The notes: generated by a model not told the origin, from the letters alone. A stretch of 64,000 nucleotides of DNA from Hyperoodon ampullatus (GCA_949752795.1 CATKHW010000285.1:1054001-1118000), one strand, 5' to 3'. Counted from the stretch's first letter, positions 26,239 through 40,525 are shown. Numbers and translations: made by a program.

Positions 26239-27819
26239 TTGGCCAAAATGGGCATATGCGTTTTCTCCTGAATATATTCAGGAGAAAATGCATGTGCCCT
26301 TTATGGACAATTCCATAATTGTCGAAGTTGTGATGCTTTTCCTGTGTTTAAAGGTGATTCCAATGTACTTCTGGAAATCTGTTTCGTGCACGTCTGCCTC
26401 ATTTTCATGTCCGCCTCATGGCTTTCTCTCAACAGATTTTTGGAAGAGAGTAGTCCTTTATAACTCTGCAAGTTAGTGAATTGCTGTGCCTCTGAGCTCC
26501 ATTTTTCAACTCGCGTTTTTGTGAGCTGACTGCCAATCCACAATTTTGCTTCAGGACCTATACTGGTTCCATTGGGGGTGCTGGCTCAGAGTTTGTAAAT
26601 TCTTCTTCATGACGGGAATTTAGAGTGACATGTGGCCATCCAAATGCCTACAGCTACTCTCTAATTGTTTCTCCCTCTTCCCTTATATCCTCTGCACAAC
26701 GTGCCAACTGTGCGAACCAGGAGGTTATAGGTGCTGACTCTCCAATTTGGGAGATTGATACTAAAGCAGTTGGAATGTCAAACTGGTGCACAAGGAGAGA
26801 AAATAATTAGTAGAGTTTTAGAAACCTTTCACCATCAGATGGTGTCCATTCTCTAGGTTGCCCATACATGTTATAACTGTAGTGATATTCCCTTCTACCT
26901 GGAGAGTTGGGACCCATGGAATGCGTGCCAGGTATTATTGCTTTAAACGGTCTGCATTTTCTCACCCAATCTCACCAATCCTCTCAGTCCCAAGTGACCA
27001 GCCTTATGCCACATCCAGCTGTCGTTGTAGATAGGGTCATTCTAAGTTTCATCAGAACCCCTGAAGATATTGTGTAAGAATTTCACTGTTTATTTGTTTT
27101 GTTTTGAAATTCATTTTTATAGTGGGTTTGAGCTGATTCTCTCTGCCGTGTTTATGTCGTTCTAGACCCACTTGGTTACCTTATGGAGACATATCAATAC
27201 ATAGGTTTTAAGATTCTTACTAGTCAGATATACTACTCTGCGGGGAATAGGGGTGTTGAGCCCCGTTCAGTGAGGAAAGAGTAGGTCTTGTCTATTTTGT
27301 ATTTGGATTATGCAACCGTACCTGTGCTAATATCAAACTCTGGTTTTATGCATCACCCCACCTCTCCTTTCCTCTTGAGCAGGCATAAGAGTGTTTTCTA
27401 AATGTGAGACTCTTCTCTTTCCTAATTCAGTTCATGTGTAGCTATGTTTACAAGACCTTCATAAGTGATATCTTATGATAAGTTTCTTTTTCTGTGTGAC
27501 TTATTTCAGTTAGAGTCATCGTACATGAATCCACTCATTATGCTGCTACTGGCCTTATGACATTGATTTCATGGCTGAGGGATATTCCATCGTACGTATG
27601 TACCACAATTTCTTTACTATTTTTGTCTTTCCTGGGATATTTAAGGTGTCCCGAAGTCGAGGTTCTTCTAAGCAGTGCTGCCCTATATTTTGGGTTGGCT
27701 GTGTCTTATTGATTTTCAATTTCCCCAAGGTATATTCCCATGACTGGAAGTGCCTTAGGTTGTGAAGCTCTGTTGTTTAATTATTTTAGGGAACACAATG
27801 CACTCCTCCAGAGTGGCTG
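26082..27819. repeat. Satellite monomer 16 (B-type, 1,738 bp)
   Basis: B-type throughout: ttgtgcggttgcttgg before the palindrome, gacatgtggccatccaaatg, and gtgtaagaatttcac before the A-tail remnant. The palindrome spans 26,239-26,310; 31 of its 36 base pairs match, with the inner arms intact. Its close copy is monomer 27. Confidence 0.93.
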
Positions 27820-27976
27820 TTGGCAATCTGCATCCCACCCATCAGCATAACAAGGCTCCCTGTTCTCCAGAGCCCATCTTGCCTTTCTGGTTTTTACACA
27901 TTTTACGGATATCCCTTTTGACTGGTGGGAATTGATACTTCTTTGTAGTGCAGATTTGCATTGTGCGGTTGCTTGG
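27090..27976 (-). pseudogene. LINE-1 3'-end-derived segment, B-type, copy 2
   Basis: Same L1 3' UTR/ORF2-like stretch across the monomer 16/17 boundary, read on the minus strand. The A-rich tail remnant is shorter and interrupted (ctgtttatttgttttg on the plus strand). Frames are short and broken. Confidence 0.8.
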
Positions 27977-29215
27977 TTGGCCAAAATGGGTGTATGAGTT
28001 TTCTCCTGAATATATTCAGGATAAAACGCATGCGCCCTTTATGGACAATTCCATAATTGTCGAAGTTGTGATGCTTTTCCTGTGTTTAAAGGCGATTCCA
28101 ATGTACTTCTGGAAATCTGTTTCGTGCAAATCTCCCTCATTTTCAAGTCCGCCTCATGGCTTTTCCTCAACAGATTTTTGGAAGAGAGTAGTCCTGTATA
28201 ACTCTGCAAGTTAGTGAATTGCTGTGCTCCTGAGCTCCATTTTTCATCTTGTGTTTTTGTGAGCTGACCGCAAACCCACAATTTTGCTTCAGGACCTATA
28301 CTAGTTATTGGGGTGGGGCAGGCTGAGAGTTTGGTTAATTCTTCTTCGTGACGGGAAATTAGAGTGACATGTGGCCGTCCAAATGCCTACAGCTACTCTC
28401 TCATTGGTTCTCCCTCTTCCCTTATATCCTCTGCACAATGTGCCAACTGTGCGAACCAGGAGGTTATAGGCGCTGACTCTCCAAGTTGGGAGATTGATAT
28501 TAAAGCAGTTGGAATGTCAAGCTGGAGCACATGGAGAGAAAAAAATTAGTAGAGTTTTAGAAACCTTTCACCATCAGAGGGTGTCCATTCTCTAGGTTTC
28601 CCATACATGTTATATCTGTAGTGATATTCCCTTCTACCTGGAGAGTTGGGAACCATGGAATCAGTGGCAGGCATTATTGCTTTAAAGCGTCTGCATTTTC
28701 TCACCCAATCTCACCAATCCTCTCAGTCCCAGGTGAACAGCCTTATGCCACATCCAGCTGTTGTTGTAGATAGGGTCATTCCAAGTTTCATCAGAAACCC
28801 TGAAGGTATTGTGTAAGAATTTCACTGTTTTTTTTTTGTTTTGAAATTCCTTCTTATAGTGGGTTTGAGCTGATTCTCACTGCCGTGTTTGTGTCATTCT
28901 AGACACACTTGGTTCCCTTATGGAGACATATCAATACATAGGTTTTAAGATCCTTACTAGTCAGATATATTTCTCTGTGGGGAATAGGGGTGTTGAGTCC
29001 CATTCACTGAGGAAGGAGTCGGTCTTGTCTCTTCTGTATTTGGATTATGGAACGGTACCTGTGTTAATATCAAACTCTGGTTTTGTGTGTCTCGCCACCT
29101 CTCCTTCACCCTTAAGCAAGCATAAGAGTGTTTTCTAAATCTGAGACTCTGTTCTCTTTCCTAATTCAGTTCATATGTAGCCAGGTTTACATTCCCTTCA
29201 TAAGTGATATCTTAT
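27820..29215. repeat. Satellite monomer 17 (B-type, partial, first 1,396 bp)
   Basis: B-type copy cut off at phase position 1,396, in the middle of the L1 3' UTR-like word tcataagtgatatcttat. The remaining 342 bp of this copy and the first 57 bp of the next are absent. Palindrome at 27,977-28,048 is degraded at the outer arms. Confidence 0.93.
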
Positions 29216-29216
29216 A
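29215..29216. other. Left junction of satellite and 25-bp-unit array
   Basis: Satellite sequence follows the monomer up to cttat (29,211-29,215), then changes to atcagaatgcaccatgg, the first diverged unit of the short-repeat array. I see no target-site duplication pairing this edge with the right edge at 43,133/43,134, so a simple transposon-like insertion is not supported. Confidence 0.85.
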
Positions 29217-29329
29217 TCAGAATGCACCATGGCCCTTGTCATAATAATGTTCCATGACCCCTGTCATCACAATGTTCCATTCCCTGGTTATCACAATGCT
29301 CCATGTCCCTTGTCATAACAATTCTCCAC

Positions 29330-29520
29330 GTACTTGTCATCACAATGCTACATGACACTTCTCATCACAAAGTTACATGCTCGTTTCATCACAATTCTCC
29401 ATGCACTTGTCATTGCAATGTTCCATGACCCCTGTCATAGCAAGCTCCAAGTGTTTGTCATCACAATGCTTCACGACTTTATCATCAAAATTCTCAATGG
29501 CACTTTTCATCACAGTGTTC
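29330..29520. repeat. Minisatellite block sharing an ordered variant string (copy at left end)
   Basis: The order of variant units here (ctacatgacacttctc, gttacatgct, attctccatgcacttg, catagcaagctcc, aaaattctcaatgg) reappears at about 29,770-29,940 and 37,890-38,065, and in part at 40,510-40,630. A shared order of rare variants shows these are copies of one segment, not independent drift. Confidence 0.75.
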
Positions 29521-32444
29521 CGTACACTTGTCATCACAATGCTCCATGCCCTTGTCATCACAATGCTCCATGACCCCTGTCATCACAATGCTCCCTGACA
29601 CCTGTCATCACAATGCTTCATGCCCCTTGTCATTACAGTGCTCCATGATGCTCATCATCACAGTTACCCAAGGTCTTCTCATCACAATGCTCCACGGTTT
29701 TGCCATCACAATGCTCCATGCCCTGGTCATCTCAAAGCTCAATGTCCCTTGTCCTCACACTTCTCCACATCCTTGTCATCACAATGCTCCATGGCACTTC
29801 TCATCACAATGTTATATGCTCTTGTCATAACAATACTCCATGCACTTGTCATCGCAATGCTCCATGACCCCTGTCATAGGAAGCTCCATGCGCTTGTCAT
29901 CACAATGTTTCACGACATGGACATTAAAATTATCAATGGCCCTTGTCATCTCAATGCTCCATGCGCTTATCATCACAATGCTCCTTTACCTTTGTCACAA
30001 CAATCCTCCATGACACTTGGCATCACAATGCTCCGTGCTATTGTCATCACAATGGAACATGACATATGTCATCACAATGCTCCCTGACACCTGTCTTCAC
30101 AATACTCCATGACCTTGTCATCACAATGCTCCATGCCCTTGTCATCACAATGTGCCATGCCCACTGTCATCAAAATAATCCATGAAACTTGTCAGACCAA
30201 AGCTCCATGCCACCTTTCATCACAATGCTCCATGAACCCTGTCATCACAATGCACCATGCCCATCATCATAATGCTTCATGCTCTTGTCATCACAATGAA
30301 ATCAAAATGCTCTATGACCTCTGTCATCACAGTGCTCCAAACCCTTGTGATCACAATGTTCCATAACACTTGTCATCACAATACCCCATGACGCTAGTCA
30401 TCACAATTATCCATGGACTTCTCATCACAATGCCCCATGACATTTGTCATCACAATGCGCAATACACATGTCATCACAATGCTCCCTGACTCTTGCCATC
30501 AGTATGCTCCCTGAACCCTTTCATGACAAGGCTCCATGCCTTTTTCATCACAATGATCCATGCCATTTTCATCACAATGCTCCAAGACCCCTGTAATCAC
30601 AATGCTCCATGCCCTTGTCATCACAAAGCTCCATGATGCATGTCATCAGAATGCTCCATGGCCTTCTCATCACAATGCTCCATGCCCTTGTCATCACAAT
30701 GCTCCAAGAACCCTGGAATCACAATGGTCCATGCCCCTTTTCATCAGAATGCTCCATGAGACTTGTCATCACAAGGCTCCATGGACTTCTCATCACAATG
30801 CTCCAGGACATTGTCATCAAAATGCCCCATTCCCTTATCATCACAATGCTCCATGACCCCTGTCATCACAATACTCCATGAACATTTTCAGCCCAATGCT
30901 CCATGACCTTCTCATCACAATGCTCCATGACAAATATCATCACAATTCTCCATGACCGCAGTCATCACAACGCTCAATATCACCTGACAACACAATGATC
31001 CGGGACTCTTGTCATCACAATGCTCCATTCCCTAGTCATCACAATGCTCCATGACCCCTGTCAGCACAATACTCCATGAACATTTTCAGCCCAATGCTCC
31101 ATGACACTTGTCATCACAATGATGCATGCCCTTGTCATCCCAATGCTCCATGACCCCTGTAATCACAATGCTCCGTGACGCTTGTCATCACAGTGCTCCA
31201 TGACACCTGTCATCACAATGCTCCATGCCTTTGTCAGCAAAATGCTACATGACCTTGTCATTACAATGTTCTATGCACTTGTCATCACAATACTCCATTA
31301 CCATTGCCATCACAATCCTCCATGAACCTTGGGATCACATTGCTCCATGCCCTTGTCATCACAATGCTCCATGCTCCTTGAAATCAAAATGATCCATGAC
31401 CTCTGTCATCACAATGCTCCAAACCCTTGTGATCACAATGTTCCATAACACTTGTCATCACAATGCTCAATGATGCCTGTCATCACAATACTCCATGCCC
31501 TTTTCATCACAATGCTCCATGACCTTTGTCATCACAATTCTCGAAACACTTGTCATCACAATGCTCCCTGACACTTGTCATCAGAATGCTCCTTGAAACC
31601 TGTCACAAAAAGGCTCCATGCCTTTTTCATCAAAATGCACCATGCCGTTTTCATCACAATGCTCCATGCCATTGTCATCAAAATACTCCACAAGCTTTTC
31701 ATCAGAATGCTCCATGTCCCTTGTCATCACAATTTTCCATGCACTTGTCAGCACAATGCTCCCTGACCCTTGTCTTCACAATGCTCCAAGACATTGTCAT
31801 CACAATGCTCCATTACCTTTGTCATCAGAATCCTCCATGACACTTGGCATCACAATGCTCCATGGCATTGTCATCACAATGGGCCATTACATATGTCATC
31901 ACAATGCTCCATGACACCTGTCTTCACAATAATGAATGACCTGGTCATCACAATGCTCCATGCCCTTGTCATCACAATGCGCCATTCCAACTGTCATCGC
32001 AATAAGCCATGAAACGTATTAGACCAATGCTCCATGCCCTTGTCATCACAATGCCCCATGCCCTTGTTATCACAATGCTCCATGACCCCTGTCATCCCAA
32101 TGCTCTGTGACTCCAGTCATCACAAGGCTTCATGACCTTTGTCATCACAATGGTCCATGCCCTTGTCATCAACAGTCTCTGTGACCTTTTTAACCACAAT
32201 GCTTCATGAACTTTTCATCACAATGCTCTTTGACCCTTGTCATCACAATGCTCTAGGCCTTTCTCAGCACAATGCTCCATGACCCTTGTCATCACAATGC
32301 TCCATGCGCTTGTCAGCACAATGCTCCATGACCCAAGTCATCACAATGCACCATGCGCTTGTCGTCACAGTGCTCCACAATCTTGTCATCACAATGCTCC
32401 ATAAACCTTGTCATCACAATGCTCCATGCACTTCAAATCAAAAT

Positions 32445-33270
32445 GCTCTCTCACCACTGATATCACAATGTTACATCACTATTCATCACAGTACTCCTTC
32501 AACCCTGTCATCACAATGTTCCATGACTCCTGTCATCACAATGCTACATGCACTTATCATCACAATGTTTGATGATCCCTGACATCACAATGTTCCATAA
32601 CCCCTGTCATCAAAATGCTCCATGACCATTTTCATCAAAATGCTCCATGACTCCTAACATCACAATGTTACATAACGCCTCTCATCAAAATGTTCCATGA
32701 CACTTTTCATCAAATTGGTCCATGACAATGTCATCACAATGCTCCCTGCCCTTCTCATCACAATGCACCACGCCCTTGTCATCAAAATGCTCCATGACCC
32801 TTGGCATCACAATGCTCCATGCCATTGTCATCACGATACTCCATGAAACCTCCATCACATTGTTCCATGCAATTGTCATCAAAAAGCTCCATGGTGCTTG
32901 TCATCACACTGCTCGATGCCCTTCTCATCACAATGCTGCATGCCCTTGTCATTACAATCCTCCATGACCCATGTATCACTGTGTTCCGTGCCCTTGTCAT
33001 CACAATGCTCCATGCCCACTCTCATCACAATAATCCATGAAACTTTTCAGACAAATGTTCCATGCCCTTGTCATCACAATGCTCCATTACCCCTGTCATA
33101 ACAATGCTCCATGACCCCTGCCATCACAACGTTCCACGGCCTTGTCATCACAAGGCTCCATGACCCTTGTCATCACAATGCTCCAAGACCCCTGTAATCA
33201 CAGTGCTCCATGCCCTTGTCATCACAAAGCTCCATGATGCATGTCATCAGAATGCTCCATGCCCTTGCCA
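32445..33270. repeat. Minisatellite macro-repeat, copy 1 (landmark segment)
   Basis: Bounded by two landmark variants: gctctctcaccactga at 32,445 and tgacccctgccatcac at 33,112. The landmark spacing (about 667 bp) is kept in copies 2 and 3. Copy 2 lies about 2,215-2,217 bp to the right. Confidence 0.8.
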
Positions 33271-34659
33271 TCACAATGCTCCATTACCCCTGTGATAACA
33301 ATGCTCCATGACCCCTGCCATCACGATGTTCCATGGCCTTGTCATCACAAGGCTCCATGACCTTTCTAATCACAATGTTCCAAGACCCCTGTAATCACAA
33401 TGCTCCATGTCCCTTTTTATCTCAATGATCCATGAACCCTGTCATCACAATGCACCATGCCCATCATCATAATGCTTCAGGCTATTGTCATCACAATGAA
33501 ATCAAAATGCTCCATGACCTCTGTCATAACACTGCTCCAAACCCTTGTGATCACAATATTCCATAACACTTGTCATCACAATGCCCCATGACGATCGTCA
33601 TCACAATTATCTATGGTCTTCTCTTCACAATGCTCCATGACCTTTGTCATCACAATGCTCAATACACTTGTCATCAAAGTGCTCCCTGACACTTGTTCTC
33701 TGTATGCTCCTTGAACCCTGTCATGACAAGGCTCCATGCCTTTTTCATCACAATGCTCCAAGACGCCTGTAATTACAATGCTCCATGCCCTTGTCATCAC
33801 AAAGCTCAATGACGCATGTCATCAGACTGCTCCTTGGCCTTCTCATCACAATGCTCCATGCCCTTGTCATCACAATTTTCCAAGACACTCTAATCACAAT
33901 GTTCCATGCCCCTTTTCATCAGTATGCTCCATGAGACTTGTCTCACAAGGCTCCATGGTTTTCTCATCACAATGCTCCAGCACCTTGTCATCACAATGCT
34001 TCACGACCTTGTCATGAAAATTTTCAATGGCCCTTGTCATCATAATGCTCCAAGCCCTAGTCATCACAATGCTCCATTATATTTGTCATCACAATCCTCC
34101 ATTACATTTGGCATCACAATGCTCCATGCCATTGTCATCGCAATGGACCATGACATATGTCATCACAATGCTCCCTGACACCTGTCTTCACAATACTCCA
34201 TGACCTTCTCATCACAATGCCCCATGCCCTTGTCATCACAATGCCCCATGCCCACTGTCATCACAATAATCTATTAAACTTGTCAGACCAATGCTCCATG
34301 CCCCTGTCATCACAATGCTCCATGCCCTTGTCATCACAATGCTCCATGACCCCTGTCATCACAATGCTCTGTGACTCCAGTCATCACAATGCTTCATAAC
34401 ATTTGTCATCACAGTGGTCCATGCCCACATCATCACAAGGCTCTGTGACCTTTGTAACCACAATACTCCATGAACTTTTCATCACAATGCTCCGTGACCC
34501 TTGTCATCACAATGCTCCATGCCTTTGTCAGAACAATGCTCCATGACCCTTGTCCTCACAATGTGCCACGTGATTTTCATCACAACAGTCCACAACCTTG
34601 TCATCGTAATGTTCCATAAACCTTGTAATCACAATGCTCCATGCACTTCTCATCAAAAT

Positions 34660-35490
34660 GATCTCTCAACAGAGATATCACAATGTTCCATCACTAGTCA
34701 TCACAATACTCCCTCACCCCTGTAATCACAATGTTCCATGACCCCTGTCATCACAATGCTACATCCCCTTATCATCACAATGTTCCATGACCCCTGACAT
34801 CACAATGTTCCATAAGCCCTGTCATGAAAATGCTCCATGACCCTTTTCATCCCAAAGCTCCATGACCCCTGACATCACAATGTTCTATAACCCCTGTCAT
34901 CAAAATGTTCCATTACACTTTTCATCAAATTGCTGCATGACCCTGTCATCAAAATGCTCCCTGCCCTTCTCATCACAATGCACCACGCCCTTGACATCAA
35001 AATGCTCCATGACTTTTGTCATCACAAAGCTCCATAACCCTTGGAATCACAATGTTCCATGAACCCTCTCATCACATTGTTCCATGCCCTTGTCATCACA
35101 AAGCTCCATGACGCTTGTCAAAACAATGTTCGATGCCCTTCTCATCACAATGCTCCATGCCCTTGTCATTACAATCCTCCATGACCCATGGATCACAGTG
35201 TTCCATGACCTTGTCATCACAATGCTCCATGCCCACTCTCATCATAATAATCCATGAAACTTTTCAGACCAATGCTCCATGCCCTTCTCATCACAATGCT
35301 CCATTACCCTTGTCATAACAATGCTCCATGACCCCTGCCATCACAATGTTCCACACCATTGTCATCACAAGGCTCCATGCCACTTGTCATCACAATGCTC
35401 CAAGACCCCTGTAATCACAATGCTCCATGCCCTTGTCATCACAAAGCTCAATGACGCATGTCATCAGAATGCTCCATGGCCTTCTCATCA
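34660..35490. repeat. Minisatellite macro-repeat, copy 2
   Basis: Landmarks at 34,660 (atctctcaacagagatatc, a mutated form) and 35,329, spacing about 669 bp. The following string with gaaatcaaaatgctcc at about 35,638 matches copy 4 at the same distance (about 310 bp after the second landmark). Confidence 0.8.
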
Positions 35491-37033
35491 CAATGCTCCT
35501 TGCCCTTGTCATCACAATGCTCCAAGACCCCTGTAATCACAATGCTCCATGCCCCTTTTCATCTCAATGCTCCATGAACACTGTCATCACAATGCACCAT
35601 GCCCATCACCATAATGCTTCAGGCTATTGTCATCACAATGAAATCAAAATGCTCCATGACCTCTCTCATCACAATGCTCCAAACCCTTGTGATCACAATG
35701 TTCCATAAAACTTATCATCACAACACCCCATGACGCTTATCATCAAAATTATCCATGGTCTTCTCATCACAATGCTCCAAGAACTTTGTCATCACAATGC
35801 TCAATACACTTGTCATCACAATGCTCCGTGACACTTGTCGTCAGTATGCTCCTTGAACCCTGTCATGACAAGGCTCCATGCCTTTTTCATAACAATGATC
35901 CATGCCATTTTCATCACAATACTCCATGCACTTGTCAGCACAAAGCTCCATGACGCATGTCATCAGAATGCTCCATGGCCTTCTCATCACAATGCTCCAT
36001 GCCCTTGTCATCACAATGCTCCAAGACCCCTGTAATCACAATTCTCCATGCCCCTTTTCATCAGAATGTTCCATGAGAATTGTCATCACAAGGCTCCATG
36101 GACTTCCCATCACAATGCTCCAGGACCTTGTCATCACAGTGCTCAATTCCCTTCTCATTACAATGCTCCATGACGCCTGTCATCACAATACTCCATGAAC
36201 ATTTTCAGCCCAATGCTTCATGACCTTCTCATCACAATGCTCCATGACCCATATCATCACAATCCTCCATGACCACTGTCATCACAACACTCCATGACCC
36301 CTGACAACACAATGATCCGGGACTCTTGTCATCACAATGCTCCATTCCCTTGTCATCACAATGCTCCATGAACATTTTCAGCCCAATGCTCCATGACACT
36401 TGTCATCACAATGATCCATGCCCTTGTCATCCCAATGCTCCATGACCCCTGTAATCACAATGCTCTGTGACGCTTATCATCACAGTGCTCCATGACCCTT
36501 ATCATCACAATTCTTCATGCCTGTGTCATCAAAATCCTACATGACCTTGTCATCACACTGCTCCATGAAATTGTCATCACAATACTCCATTACCATTTTC
36601 ATCACAATCCTCCATGAACCTTGGGATCACATTGCTCCATGCCCTTGTCATCACAATGCTCCATGCTCCTTGAAATCAAAATGGTCCATGACCTCTGTCA
36701 TCACAATGCTCCAACCCCTTGTGATCACAATGTTCCATAACACTTGTCATCACAACACTCCATGATGACAGTCATGACAATACTCCATGCACTTGTCGTC
36801 ACAATGCTCCATGACCTTTGTCATCACAATTCTCAATACACTTGTCATCACAATGCTCCCTGACACTTGTCGTCAGAATACTCCTTGAACACTGTCATGA
36901 AAAGGCTCCATGCCTTTTTCATCAGAATGCTCCATGCCCTTTTCATCACAACGCTCCATGTCATTGTCATCACAATACTCCACAAGCTTGTCATCAGAAT
37001 GCTCCATGATCATTGTCTTCAGAATGCTCCATG

Positions 37034-37900
37034 ACCCCTGTCATCACAATGCTCCATACCCCTTGTCATTACAGTGTTCCATGACGCTCGTCATCACAAT
37101 TATCCATGGTCTTCTCATCACAATTCTCCACAACCTTGCCATCACAATGCTCCATGCCTTGGTCATCACGATGCTCCATGTCCCCAGTCATCACAATGCT
37201 CCATGACCCCTGTCATCACAATGCTCCATACCCCTTGTCATTACAGTGCTCCATGAAGCTCGTCATCACAATTATCCATGGTCTTCTCATCACAGTGCTC
37301 CACGGTCTTGCCATCACAATGCTCCATGCCCTGGTCATCACAATGCTCCATGTCCCCAGTCATCACAATGCTCCATGACCCCTGTCATCACAATGCTCCA
37401 TACCGCTTGACATTACAGTGCTCCATAACACTCATAATCACAATTGTCCATGGACTTCTCATCACAATGCTCCACGACCTTGTCATCAAAATGCTCCATG
37501 ACCCTTGTCATCACAATGCTCCATGACCACTGTCATAACAATGCTCCATGACCCTGTCATCACAAGGCTCCATACCACTTGTCATTACAGTGCTCCATGA
37601 CGCTCCTCATCACAATTATCCATGGTCTTCTCATCACAGTGCTCCACGGTCTTGCCATCACAGTGCTCCATGCCTTGGGCATCACAATGCTCCATGTCCC
37701 CGGTCATCACAATGCTCCATGACCACTGTCATCACAATGCTCTATACCCCTTGTCATTACAGTGCTCCATGACACTCGTCATCACAATTATCCATGATCT
37801 TCTCATCACAGTGCTCCACGACCTTGCCATCACAAGGCTCCATGCCCTGGTCATCACAATGCTCCATGTCCCCTGTCATCACAATTCTCCACGTTCTTGG
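37034..37900. repeat. 172-bp higher-order repeat, block 1 (five copies)
   Basis: Seven minisatellite units form a 172-bp repeat. The marker tatccatgg (or tgtccatgg, tatccatga) occurs at 37,101, 37,273, 37,445, 37,617 and 37,789, exactly 172 bp apart. Each copy also carries cattacagtgctcc, ctccacggtcttgcc or a variant, and tgccctggtcatcac or a relative in the same order, except that the third copy (37,445) lacks the last two units' usual form. Confidence 0.92.
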
Positions 37901-38811
37901 CATCACTATGCTCCATGATACTTCTCATCACAGTGTTACATGTTTTGTCATCACAATTCTCTATGCACTTGTCATCGCAATGCTCCATGACCCCTGTCAT
38001 AGCAAGCTCCATGTGATTGTCATCACAATGCTTCATGAACATGTCATCAAAATTCTCAATGGCCCTTGTTATCACAATGCTCCATGAGCCTTCTCATCAC
38101 AATGCTCCAAGCCCTTGTCATCAAAATGCTCCATTACCTTTGTCATCACAATCCTCCATGACACTTGGCATCACAATGCTACATTCCATTGTCATTGCAA
38201 TAGACCATGACATATGTCATCACAATGCTCCCTGACACCCTTCTTCACAATACTCCATGACCTTCTCATCACAATGCTCCATGCCCTTGTCTTCACAATG
38301 CGCCATGCCCACTGTCATCACAATAATCCATGAAACTTGTCAGAAAAATGCTCCATGCCCCTGTCATCACAATGCTCCATGCCCTTTCATCAAAATGCTC
38401 TATGACCCCTGTCATCACAATGCTCCGTGACTCCAGTTATCACAATGCTTCATGACCTTTGTCATCACAATGGTCCATGCCCTCGTCATCACAAGGCTCT
38501 GTGACCTTTGTGACCACAACACTCCATGAACATTTCCTCACAATGCTCGGTGACCCTTGTCATCACAATGCTCCATGCCTTTGTCAGCACATTACTCTAT
38601 GACACATGGCATCAAATGTGCCATGCGCTTGTCATCACAATGATCCACAACGTTGTCATCACAATGCTCCATAAACCTTGTCATCACAATGCTCCATGCG
38701 TTTGTCAGCACAATGTTCCATGACACATGTCATCACAATGTGCCCTGCGTTTCTCATCACAATTCTCCACAGCCTTGTCATCACAATGCTCCATGCACCT
38801 CTCATCAAAAT

Positions 38812-39560
38812 GCTCTCTCACCACTGATATCACAATGTCCCATCACTAGTCAACACAATACTCCCTCCACCCTGTCATCCCAATGTTCCATGACCCTTGT
38901 CACAACAATGCTACATGCTCTTATCATCACAATGCTCCATGACCCCTGACATCACAATGTTCCATAACCCCTGTCATCACAATGCTCCATGACCCTTTTC
39001 ATCACAATGCTCCATGACCCCTAACATCACAATGTTCCATAAACACTGTCATCAAAATGTTCCATGACCCTTTTCATCCAATTGCTCCATGACCCTGTCA
39101 TCACAATGCTCCCTGCCCTTCTCATCACAATGCACCATGCCCTTGTCATCAAAATGCTCCATGGCCTATGTCATCACAAAGCTCCATGACCCTTGGAATC
39201 ACAATGCTCCATGCCATTGTCATCACAAAGCTCCATGAAACCTCTCATCACATTGCTCCATGCCGTTGTCATTACAAAGCTCCATGACGCTTGTCATCAC
39301 AATGCTCCATGCCCTTGTCATTGCAATCCTCCATGACACATGTATCACTGTGTTCTGTGCCCTTGTCATCACAATGCTCCATGCTCACTCTCATCACAAT
39401 AATCCATGAAACTTTTCAGACAAATGCTCCATGCCCTTGTCATCACAATGCTCCATTACACCTGTCATAACAATGCTCCATGACCCCTGCAATCACGATG
39501 TTCTACGGCCTTGTCATCACAAGACTCCATGACCCTTGTCATCACAATGCTCCAAGACCC
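38812..39560. repeat. Minisatellite macro-repeat, copy 3
   Basis: Landmarks tgctctctcacc at 38,812 and tgacccctgc at 39,481, spacing about 669 bp. The segment that follows in copies 2 and 4 (with gaaatcaaaatg) is missing; the array jumps at about 39,585 into a string like the one near 36,840. Confidence 0.78.
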
Positions 39561-39829
39561 CTGTAATCACAATGCTCCATGCCCATGTCATCACAATGCT
39601 CCCTGACCCTTGTCATCAGTATGCTCATTGAACCCTGTCATGACAATTCTCCATGCCTTTTTCATCACAATGATCCATGCCCTTTTCATCACAATGCTTC
39701 ATGCCATTGTCATCACAATACTCCACAAGCTTGTCATCAGAATGCTCCGTTTCCCTTGTCATCTCAATGATCCATGACCCCTGTCATCACAATGCTCCAT
39801 GACACCTGTCATCACAATGCTCCATGACA

Positions 39830-40525
39830 CCTGTCATCACTATGCTCCATGCCCCTTGTCATTACAGTGCTCCATGATGTTCGTCATCACAATTATCCAT
39901 GGTCTTCTCATCACAGTGCTCCACGGTCTTGCCATCACAATGCTCCATGCCCTGGTCATCACAATGCTCCATGTCCCCAGTCATCACAATGCTCCATGAC
40001 CCCTGTCATCACAATGCTCCATACTGCTTGTCATTACAGTGCTCCATGACACTTGTAATCACAATTGTCCATGGTCTTCTCATCACAATGCTCCACGCCC
40101 TTGTCATCAAAATGCTCCATGACCCTTGTCATCACAATGCTCCATGACCACTGTCATAACAATGCTCCATGACCCCTGTCATCACAAGGCTCCATACCAC
40201 TTGTCATTACAGTGCTCCATGACGCTCCTCATCACAATTATCCATGGTCTTCTCATCACAATGCTCCACGGTCTTGCCATCACAGTGCTCCATGCCTTGG
40301 GCATCACAATGCTCCATGTCCCCGGTCATCACAATGCTCCATGACCACTGTCATCACAATGCTCTATACCCCTTGTCATTACAGTGCTCCATGACCCTCG
40401 TCATCACAATTATCCATGGTCTTCTCATCACAATGCTCCACGATCTTGCCATCGCAATGCTCCATGCCCTGGTCATCACAATGCTCCATGTCCCCTGTCA
40501 TCACAATTCTCCACGATCTTGGCAT
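39830..40525. repeat. 172-bp higher-order repeat, block 2 (four copies)
   Basis: The same seven-unit repeat as 37,034-37,900. Markers at 39,894, 40,066, 40,239 and 40,411 are spaced 172, 173 and 172 bp. The last copies and the following tail match block 1 at a constant offset of 2,621-2,622 bp, so the two blocks are products of one larger duplication. Confidence 0.92.

Noticed and set aside
29620..30087. 155-codon frame with repeated His/Cys/Pro (MLHDPCHHNAP-like), superficially like a metal-binding repeat protein
   Set aside because: It is the translation of a 24-25-bp tandem unit with few stop codons. Similar frames occur in all three plus-strand frames along the array, and unit length changes break the frame repeatedly.
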